Shown here piece by piece: positions 1-5,290 of a stretch of 5,290 nucleotides of DNA. Where the stretch lies: positions 1 to 5,290 of the forward strand of contig JAAZFF010000148.1 of the NCBI GenBank assembly GCA_012511845.1, given 5' to 3'. The translations under genes were made by a program, and so were the position numbers. This stretch comes from Lentisphaerota bacterium (GTDB taxonomy: Bacteria > Verrucomicrobiota > Kiritimatiellia > RFP12 > UBA3636). Position 1 is the stretch's first letter. Each line of letters starts with the position of its first letter. The notes under the pieces were generated by a model. That model was not told where the DNA came from. It made no database searches and saw only the letters and a list, made by a program, of their open reading frames with translations.

Positions 1-1
1 A

Positions 2-787
2 GGTGCTGCCGCACTGTTGAAATACTCCGGCGGGGGTCTTGTACGACTGCGGGTTGCTGGCGAATTGTCTGTTTTCGGTCGTATATCGGCAGATGGTTAT
101 GGATACGGCAACAATGGCGGCGGAGGAACGGGAGGTACATTGAATATCGAAGCAGGAACACTGCTTGGAGACGGTTTCATAACTGCCAATGGTGGAAATG
201 ATGCCTATTACGGACCAGGATCCGGCGGGAGAATTCGTATAAGGCTGACTGAAGCCTCTGCATCATCTGAAGATTTCGGAGGAACACTGTCGGCTTTCGG
301 AGGCACAGGAGGTGCCCCCGGCAGTGATGCCAAGTATGATACGGCTGGTGGCGCTGCAGGAACAATCGCCTGGCAAAATGCTGCAATGCAAGTTGATGAA
401 GCTATAGTAATGGTATTCAATCACGACAAATGGCGTGCCATGACCAATCTTGTCGAGCAGTTCAACCCTTCAACTCATCTTCCGCCGCTTTTTGATACAG
501 ATAAATCTTTCGGACAAACAGATTGGATCGTAGGTGATAACGGTAAGGTTCGCCTGACTAAAAATGTTACAATACGCGGATTTGAAATGTTGCCGCCGGA
601 ACTTGAGTCGTCACTTAATCCTGTTCTGTATCTTGACGAAAGTTCCCTGACTGTTACCAGGCTTGAGGTAGACGGTATACCGTTCCCGGCAGGTAAGTAT
701 GAGGCAGATGCTTTTCCTGAAGACTGGGTAGTCGGCAGCGGTTATATAATTGTACCGATGGCCGGAACTGTTTTAACTATCAAGTAG
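2..787 (+). CDS. Glycine-rich repeat surface-type protein, C-terminal part (5' end outside window)
   Basis: The frame is open from the left edge (codons from base 2) to a TAG at 785-787, giving 261 visible residues. A TTG at 17 is the first possible start codon in the frame, but the glycine-rich repeat already runs across it, so the gene almost certainly starts upstream. Bases 17-376 encode about three glycine-rich repeats of 32-36 residues. Each has an [IL]-[ST]-A core (at bases 83, 179 and 287) followed by a Gly/Asn/Tyr-rich loop and a GG-x-[IL] strand, for example GPGSGGRIRIRL. Bases 392-784 encode a non-repetitive C-terminal region ending in a module of the form LEVDGIPFPAGKYEA then WVVGSGYIIV. 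Similar glycine-rich arrays and endings are, from memory, common in large secreted or cell-surface proteins of PVC bacteria. No catalytic motif, membrane segment or sorting signal is visible. It may be a beta-helical surface protein or adhesin; the function is unknown. The 45-bp gap to the glycoside hydrolase gene would allow co-transcription. Confidence 0.8.
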   Translation, partial: GAAALLKYSGGGLVRLRVAGELSVFGRISADGYGYGNNGGGGTGGTLNIEAGTLLGDGFITANGGNDAYYGPGSGGRIRIRLTEASASSEDFGGTLSAFGGTGGAPGSDAKYDTAGGAAGTIAWQNAAMQVDEAIVMVFNHDKWRAMTNLVEQFNPSTHLPPLFDTDKSFGQTDWIVGDNGKVRLTKNVTIRGFEMLPPELESSLNPVLYLDESSLTVTRLEVDGIPFPAGKYEADAFPEDWVVGSGYIIVPMAGTVLTIK

Positions 788-803
788 TGTTTCAAACACT
801 GCT
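783..803 (+). other. Small hairpin overlapping the stop codon of the glycine-rich gene
   Basis: Bases 783-790 (AGTAGTGT) pair with 796-803 (ACACTGCT) around the loop TTCAA. This is an 8-bp stem with one G-T wobble, and it includes the TAG stop codon at 785-787. The bases after it (gctgaaaataaatataa) contain no T-run, so it is not a convincing intrinsic terminator. It could be a weak attenuating or mRNA 3'-end structure between two co-transcribed genes, or chance. Confidence 0.35.
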
Positions 804-832
804 GCTGAAAATAAATATAAACCGGAATTGAT

Positions 833-2611
833 ATGAGAAAAAATATTATACGATTTTTTGTGATGAATATGATGACTGCAAGTTTGTTTGGCGCCGTAGT
901 TATTAAAGGAAGTGACGGTAACTTTACACTTGAGCGTAATGGAAAACCGTATTTCATCAAAGGCGGCGGCGGTGGAGGTCCCAAAGATCTCCTGGCTGAA
1001 GTTGGTGGAAACAGTTTCAGAACATGGGGTGCCGGAACAGCGCAGAAAGAGCTCGATATTGCGCAGAAAAACGGACTTACTGCCACAATACGTTTCTGGT
1101 TCGGTCATCAGCAGCACGGTTTCGACTACTCTAATCCGGCTGCTCTGGAAAAACAAAAAGAAGATGTGCTCAAAGTAGTTAGACGCCTAAAAGACCATCC
1201 AGCTCTTCTTATGTGGGCACTTGGCAATGAGATGGAAATCGGCAATCAACACAGGGAAGAAATGTGGAAGCATATCGATGACGTGGCAAAGGCTGTAAAA
1301 GCTATTGATCCGAATCATCCGATAATGACAGTTGTAGCCGAAATCCCTGACAGAAACGTGCGTGAATTCAATCGTTTTTGCCCGAGCGTAGATATCCTCG
1401 GGATCAATACTTACGGAGGAAGTGCCTCTATTGGAGAACGCTACAGGAAAGCAGGTGGGGTAAAACCATATATTATTACGGAGTTTGGTCCCCCCGGACA
1501 ATGGGAAGTAGGCAAAACCTCATTCGGATGTCCTCGGGAAATGACGAGTACCGAAAAAGCCAAGTGGTATGCTGATGTCTATAAAAAAACGATAGAAGGC
1601 GAACGAAATAAACTCTGCCTGGGTTCTTATGCTTTCACCTGGGGGCACAAAGTGGAGGCAACTCCAACCTGGTACGGATTGCTGTTGCCGGATAATACGC
1701 GTCTTGGTGCAACAGATGCGCTACAGGAATGCTGGACAGGGAAAGGTCCGGCAAATCGCTGTCCGGAAATCTCACATATCAAGGTGTCGAGAGATGATGT
1801 AAAAGAAGCCGGCGGTACGCTTACAGCCGAGGCAACTGCCAAAGATCCGGATGGCGATAAACTTACCTGGAAGTGGGTACTCGTTAAAGAAGCTTCTACT
1901 TATGCAGTAACAGGTACGGGCGAACCTACACCGCCGGGATTTCCGGAAGCGATCATAAAAGGGCAGGGCACTTCACGTGTTGAGGTGAAATTGCCGGGTG
2001 GAGGGAAATTCAGGCTTTATGCTTATGTTTTCGATGGAAAAGGTTCAGGTGCATATGCGAATATAGCGTTGCAAGGAACAGGTGCAGTGGCTGTTGAATC
2101 AAAACAACCGCAAAGACTTCCGTTTTATGTTTATGCCAACGGCGCTCCTGAAACATGGTATGCATCAGGGTACATGGGTAACACAGGTGCCATTCAAATG
2201 GATTTAACGCACGGTAAAAATCCACACAGCGGAGATACCTGTATCAAGGTTTCATACAATGCATCGGATAACTGGGCTGGCGTTCTCTGGCAGCATCCTG
2301 CGAACGACTGGGGGGAGCAGGACGGAGGATTTAACCTAAAGGGCGCCGGTACCCTCGTTTTCTGGGCTCGCGGTGAAAAGGGCGGAGAAAAAGTATCTTT
2401 CAAGGTGGGCAGCATTCAAAACGCCAAATACTCCGATACTGTTATAGCAGAGCTGAAGGATATCAAATTGAAAACGGAATGGACAAGATACCGCATTCCG
2501 CTTGATGGAAGAGATTTAACTCGTGTCAAAACCGGTTTCGGCTGGGTTGTTGCAAATCCCGGAGAGTCGATAACTTTTTATCTGGATGATATATATTACA
2601 CGGCAGATTAA
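833..2611 (+). CDS. Secreted clan GH-A glycoside hydrolase (GH2-type TIM barrel) with Ig-like and carbohydrate-binding-like domains
   Basis: A complete 592-residue protein. Residues 1 to about 21 (MRKN, then a hydrophobic stretch to SLFGA) look like a signal peptide, so the enzyme is probably exported; the cleavage site is unclear. All eight barrel strands can be followed over residues 31-303, including SFRTWG (61-66), TATIRFWFGH (83-92), MWALGNEME (127-135), DILGINTYGG (187-196), YIITEFGPPG (213-222) and GSYAFTWGH (264-272). E133 in GNE is the expected acid/base and E217 in TEFG the expected nucleophile of a retaining clan GH-A enzyme; W270 is the usual strand-8 Trp. Residues 311-415 form an Ig/cadherin-like domain with a DPDGDKLTWKW motif. 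Residues 428-592 resemble a jelly-roll carbohydrate-binding module rich in Trp and ending FYLDDIYY. The likely role is hydrolysis of a beta-linked polysaccharide or oligosaccharide; the substrate cannot be read. The ATG at 833 is preferred because it keeps the charged n-region of the signal, although its Shine-Dalgarno (CGGA at 823-826) is weak. The GH2 sandwich domains usually found before the barrel are absent, so membership of GH2 proper is uncertain. Confidence 0.87.
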   Translation: MRKNIIRFFVMNMMTASLFGAVVIKGSDGNFTLERNGKPYFIKGGGGGGPKDLLAEVGGNSFRTWGAGTAQKELDIAQKNGLTATIRFWFGHQQHGFDYSNPAALEKQKEDVLKVVRRLKDHPALLMWALGNEMEIGNQHREEMWKHIDDVAKAVKAIDPNHPIMTVVAEIPDRNVREFNRFCPSVDILGINTYGGSASIGERYRKAGGVKPYIITEFGPPGQWEVGKTSFGCPREMTSTEKAKWYADVYKKTIEGERNKLCLGSYAFTWGHKVEATPTWYGLLLPDNTRLGATDALQECWTGKGPANRCPEISHIKVSRDDVKEAGGTLTAEATAKDPDGDKLTWKWVLVKEASTYAVTGTGEPTPPGFPEAIIKGQGTSRVEVKLPGGGKFRLYAYVFDGKGSGAYANIALQGTGAVAVESKQPQRLPFYVYANGAPETWYASGYMGNTGAIQMDLTHGKNPHSGDTCIKVSYNASDNWAGVLWQHPANDWGEQDGGFNLKGAGTLVFWARGEKGGEKVSFKVGSIQNAKYSDTVIAELKDIKLKTEWTRYRIPLDGRDLTRVKTGFGWVVANPGESITFYLDDIYYTAD

Positions 2612-2617
2612 GCCGTG
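2599..2617 (+). other. Hairpin enclosing the stop codon of the glycoside hydrolase gene
   Basis: CACGGC (2599-2604) and GCCGTG (2612-2617) form a perfect 6-bp stem around a 7-base loop, AGATTAA, that holds the TAA stop. No T-run follows (cagtggggaaaag), so it does not qualify as an intrinsic terminator. It may protect the mRNA 3' end or be chance. Confidence 0.35.
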
Positions 2618-2657
2618 CAGTGGGGAAAAGAGTAGGCAGTGGTCAGTGTGCAGTGGG
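2615..2657. repeat. Short GCAGTG-type direct repeats just after the hydrolase gene
   Basis: GTGCAGTGGG occurs exactly twice, at 2615-2624 and 2648-2657. Between the copies lie GGCAGTGG (2635-2642) and CAGTG (2644-2648), so the CAGTG core appears four times in about 40 bases. There is no open frame of note here. It looks like low-complexity intergenic repeat sequence; no function can be assigned. Confidence 0.6.
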
Positions 2658-2681
2658 TAGTTTTATGCACCACAGACTGTA

Positions 2682-2703
2682 GCACGGACATTTCTGTCTG
2701 TGC
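2682..2703 (+). repeat. Strong intergenic hairpin, REP-like palindrome
   Basis: GCACGGACA (2682-2690) pairs with TGTCTGTGC (2695-2703) around the loop TTTC, giving a 9-bp stem with one G-T wobble. The wobble pairs only if the plus strand is transcribed, since the minus-strand RNA would have an A-C mismatch, so the structure fits best as the 3' end of the hydrolase transcript. No T-run follows (ccggcagctg), so simple intrinsic termination is not supported. Its form (GC-rich palindrome, outside genes, between convergent genes) resembles dispersed extragenic palindromes, but copy number cannot be judged from one window. Confidence 0.6.
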
Positions 2704-2738
2704 CCGGCAGCTGAGTGCCTGGGAGCCCTGAGCGCCTG
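2703..2738. repeat. Second hairpin and imperfect direct repeat in the intergenic region
   Basis: CCCGGCA (2703-2709) can pair with TGCCTGGG (2716-2723), with one bulged T, around GCTGAG. Overlapping it, CTGAGTGCCTG (2711-2721) recurs as CTGAGCGCCTG (2728-2738), with 10 of 11 bases identical at a 17-base period. The stretch is visibly richer in GC than the minus-strand gene to its right. It adjoins the preceding palindrome (they share base 2703), so only one of the two stems can form fully, or they stack. Confidence 0.45.
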
Positions 2739-2744
2739 ATCGGG

Positions 2745-2760
2745 TAGGGGATTGCCCCTA
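2745..2760. other. Small GC hairpin before the end of the minus-strand gene; possible weak bidirectional terminator
   Basis: TAGGGG (2745-2750) and CCCCTA (2755-2760) form a perfect 6-bp stem with loop ATTG. On the plus strand it is followed by ttaaagaaaattatttt, which is AT-rich but has no immediate T-run. On the minus strand it lies 10 bases after the stop codon of the AsmA-like gene and is followed by CCCGATC. Its place between convergent genes suits a terminator, but the poor U-tract keeps this tentative. Confidence 0.35.
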
Positions 2761-2770
2761 TTAAAGAAAA

Positions 2771-5290
2771 TTATTTTCTGAGTTTTTTTAAGACATCTTC
2801 TATTTTCTTAAAATCTTTTTCCTTTATCTTGCCTTCAAGTTTATCGCTTAATTTTTCCTCCAGCTTTTCAGTCGAAATTTCAGATGCGGCATTTTTAATG
2901 ATGCGTTGAATCTGTTCCCGCATTGCTCGTGAATTTATTGAGGGACGTGAAACAGTTCCTGAAACAGGTAAGCTGATTACTTCATCTTTAATATATTTAT
3001 ATACCGAAGAACCTAAAATTTTCTCGCTCAACTCCACATCTATTTTGTAATCAAGAGTTCCATCTACACCAACAGAACCATAGGCGCATAGCTTTTCATT
3101 ATCAACTGATATATCAAGAGGATCAGGATAAAAGCGTCCACCATGACATGCCACGTTAATCGTTTGATTTGTGATAATGATATCCCTGTTTTTCAGACCA
3201 AGCGTATTTACTATGTCCAGGAGGATACCTGATGCCGTCAGGTGTGTGTCTCGTAAATTTGCCGAAACTGTCCAGTCCATTTCAGTCAATGCATCAGCAT
3301 GGAGCGGAATTTTCAAGTTGTTGGCTATAATACTGATATTGCCTGACACAATGGCACTGCTGCCTAAAACAGGGTGAACTCGTGTAAGATAATTTTCAAG
3401 AAACTCCTGCGTTATTTCAGCATCCTTCAGCACAACTGAATTATCCGGTAAAGTTAAAACCGGAGGAGTATCTAAAAGATTTATAGAAGGAACTATCTTT
3501 AATTTACCCTCATTTACTGTGCCCCAAACATCAATAATTGTCGTACCATTTGTTGCAGATAAGCTTGCCGCGGCATCACGTATAGCCAGTCCTTTGCTTG
3601 TTAATGATGGCGCAGTAAAGTCTGCCTCCACATTGGCATCAGCGGCTATAGTTTCCTTGTTGGCATCAGCGGGCAGAGAAAGTTTGAACATGGTAGAACT
3701 TTTTCCACTTGCAAGGACTTCATTTAGACCAAGTTCTTCAAGCAGCGACTGTGCCTTGTCAAAATCCACATCAGCTTTTCCGAACAGGTTCACAGGATTG
3801 CCTGCACTCTGCTCGGGCACTTTAGAAACATCAAAATTTGTATCAACAACTATCTCTGCATTGGCAAATGGAGTATCTATGGTGAATTCCAAATTCTTTA
3901 ACAGATGTGCGTCAGAAGGTTGAAACGAAGATAAAAGTTTTATGGAGCATGTATCCAAATTGAGTGATTTGTCAGTAATAATCTTTACATTCGTTCCATC
4001 AGCTATTGTTTTCAATTGAAAAATTTCAGAAATCTTTTTCCAGCCACCCTTAACTCTGAAGTTTCCATGTATCTGCGGTTTGTTTTCCAGATCCAGTACT
4101 TGTTGCAGTATTGTATAAATCTCCTCCATATTTATGGAGCCGAGAATTTCACCGTTTTCCAGGTTTCCCGCTGCTTCTAACGTGACTGGAGTTGATTTGA
4201 AAACAAGCATCGACTTATCGAGTTCATAATTTGGCGATAAGTTGCTTTTTATAACTAGAGACAGAGGCAGATATATTGCATAGGCTTTTCCATCAACTGA
4301 GGTTTCCAATCCATCTGTTCTTAATATTGAAAAGACCATGATGCCATTTTCTATAGTTGTAGCCTCAAGTTCAAAATCCAGCTTACCGCTTTTTAGGACA
4401 GTATTTTCTTTAATCTTTAATGTTCGGGGAATCTGCTGTGCTATAGAAGCTAAATCGATTTTACCGAACGCATTAATAGTACTATCAGATGAGTCTTGAA
4501 GTTTTTCATACTCCAATTTGCCTGAAGCCTCAAGCTTTATAAAGGGAGAGATAAATTCAAGTTTGTTGATTTGGGCAATTGTACTATCTACAGCCAAGTC
4601 TAAATCAAGCGTTGCTGAATCCCATTTGAGTTTTTCCTCTCCGAGAGCGGAGCTTTCGAGCAATACATTTTTCGATTCAAAAGCGCCTTTTAACTTAACA
4701 GAGGCACTGTCCCTTCTTGTTGCCTCCAATTTTAAAGCTGCAGTTCCCTCAAGAAAGCGTGGAAACTTTTTGTCGGAAGGCAGAAATATTCCCAGCGCCG
4801 GTAATTCCGTTTCAGGCAAGTGTATGTTTGCGTTGAAGCTGGCTTTTAAAGGGCTTTCTATCAGTTTGCGGAGTGAAGGGTAGTGTGCCTCAAATTCAAT
4901 TCTCTCTGCCGATACAGGTTTAGCTTTTCCCAAAACAGGTTGTTCACAAGAAGTTGAAACGGCAAGTACTCCTTCCATGCCGTTAATGATAACTGCAGCA
5001 TTGATTTTTTCGAATGTTACATCAGGGAGATATTCCACATCTGCTTCAACATAACCGCCAACTACCAGTATTTTAGCAAAGGGATTTAATTTGAATGGAA
5101 GTTTTTCAATAAAGTTCTCACCGGAAGCTTTTTCAGCCTCCTGATGTACAGTCTTTTCTTCAACCTTTCTTTTAACACGAACTTTCGACGGTGTGGGTGC
5201 TTTTGAGGATTTAAGCCTGGCGCTGGGGTTGTTGATATAAATTGTTCCGAAGTCCTGGCATGATCCGAGCCATGACAAAATTCCCTCTGA
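2771..5290 (-). CDS. AsmA/TamB-like envelope protein, C-terminal part (5' end outside window)
   Basis: On the minus strand 839 residues are visible, ending at a TAA (2773-2771). Upstream of a TTG at 5278-5276 the frame continues through four more codons (S-E-G-I) to the right edge, so that TTG is probably not the start and the N-terminus, where AsmA proteins carry their membrane anchor or signal, is missing. Residue numbers here count the TTG as 1. Residues 20-56 are a charged, probably disordered linker rich in Lys, Glu and Ser. Residues 60-780 are almost wholly alternating beta-type sequence, with five copies of a motif near residues 150, 271, 379, 499 and 619. The C-terminal block (about 700-780), with GRFYPDPLDISV, AYGSVGVDGTLDYKIDV and LPVSGTVSRPS, has the pattern typical of the AsmA-like C-terminal region. 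Residues 785-835 are a Lys/Glu-rich helical tail. By family it would form a long hydrophobic groove at the cell envelope used in lipid transport or outer-membrane upkeep; the exact subfamily is not resolved. It converges on the hydrolase gene and is transcribed separately. Confidence 0.8.
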   Translation of the reverse strand, partial: SEGILSWLGSCQDFGTIYINNPSARLKSSKAPTPSKVRVKRKVEEKTVHQEAEKASGENFIEKLPFKLNPFAKILVVGGYVEADVEYLPDVTFEKINAAVIINGMEGVLAVSTSCEQPVLGKAKPVSAERIEFEAHYPSLRKLIESPLKASFNANIHLPETELPALGIFLPSDKKFPRFLEGTAALKLEATRRDSASVKLKGAFESKNVLLESSALGEEKLKWDSATLDLDLAVDSTIAQINKLEFISPFIKLEASGKLEYEKLQDSSDSTINAFGKIDLASIAQQIPRTLKIKENTVLKSGKLDFELEATTIENGIMVFSILRTDGLETSVDGKAYAIYLPLSLVIKSNLSPNYELDKSMLVFKSTPVTLEAAGNLENGEILGSINMEEIYTILQQVLDLENKPQIHGNFRVKGGWKKISEIFQLKTIADGTNVKIITDKSLNLDTCSIKLLSSFQPSDAHLLKNLEFTIDTPFANAEIVVDTNFDVSKVPEQSAGNPVNLFGKADVDFDKAQSLLEELGLNEVLASGKSSTMFKLSLPADANKETIAADANVEADFTAPSLTSKGLAIRDAAASLSATNGTTIIDVWGTVNEGKLKIVPSINLLDTPPVLTLPDNSVVLKDAEITQEFLENYLTRVHPVLGSSAIVSGNISIIANNLKIPLHADALTEMDWTVSANLRDTHLTASGILLDIVNTLGLKNRDIIITNQTINVACHGGRFYPDPLDISVDNEKLCAYGSVGVDGTLDYKIDVELSEKILGSSVYKYIKDEVISLPVSGTVSRPSINSRAMREQIQRIIKNAASEISTEKLEEKLSDKLEGKIKEKDFKKIEDVLKKLRK

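Noticed and set aside
17..19. TTG as the start of the first gene
   Set aside because: The frame is open to the window edge and the glycine-rich repeat continues across it; there is no room to see a ribosome binding site.
816..821. TATAAA that could be a -10 box for the hydrolase gene
   Set aside because: No acceptable -35 hexamer lies 16-18 bases upstream, and the gap is simply AT-rich; only 11 bases separate it from the ATG.
742..1156. Minus-strand open frames over the start of the hydrolase gene
   Set aside because: They overlap the signal peptide and first barrel strands of a clear gene and show no domain or start signal.
2612..2770. CRISPR array or tRNA in the intergenic region
   Set aside because: Repeats are only 10-11 bases with irregular spacing, and no cloverleaf or conserved T-loop sequence is present.
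2783..2789. A run of seven A on the coding strand (TTA AAA AAA) as a programmed -1 frameshift site; the -1 frame stays open about 45 codons into the intergenic region
   Set aside because: The extension runs through the repeats and hairpins and does not look like protein. The run encodes ordinary lysines six codons before the stop.
3519..3923. Plus-strand open frame of 134 codons inside the AsmA-like gene
   Set aside because: It is antisense to a long, well-supported coding frame and its Ser/Ala-rich translation is typical of a shadow. The same holds for 4518-4883 and 3171-3377.
5276..5278. TTG as the start of the minus-strand gene
   Set aside because: The frame remains open for four more codons to the right edge, and no signal peptide or membrane anchor follows, as would be expected at the true start of an AsmA-like protein.

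Overview
The window looks like bacterial chromosome of moderate GC content. The best guess is a PVC-group organism (Lentisphaerota, Kiritimatiellota or a related polysaccharide degrader). This rests only on protein style: a large glycine-rich surface-type protein, a secreted clan GH-A glycoside hydrolase with accessory beta domains, and a long AsmA-like protein. No marker gene is present, so the taxonomic guess is weak.

Layout: bases 2-787 (+) are the 3' end of a large glycine-rich, repeat-built protein whose start lies outside the window. After a 45-bp gap containing a small hairpin comes a complete 592-residue exported glycoside hydrolase on the same strand (833-2611). It has a TIM barrel with both catalytic glutamates visible, then an Ig/cadherin-like domain and a jelly-roll, carbohydrate-binding-like domain. 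A 159-bp intergenic stretch (2612-2770) follows and is dense in short direct repeats and hairpins. Converging on it from the right, on the minus strand, is the 3' part (839 residues visible) of an AsmA/TamB-like protein (2771-5290). That frame stays open to the right edge, so its N-terminus is also outside the window.

How the parts may relate: the two plus-strand genes could be co-transcribed and both probably encode extracytoplasmic products (a surface protein and a polysaccharide-acting enzyme). The minus-strand gene is convergent and so separately transcribed; by family it would work in the cell envelope, probably in lipid transport or outer-membrane homeostasis. No RNA gene, CRISPR array, transposase or phage gene was seen. 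The most noteworthy structures are the five-fold internal repeat in the AsmA-like protein, the glycine-rich repeats in the first protein, and the cluster of hairpins and repeats between the convergent genes. I did not find a clearly new multi-gene system.
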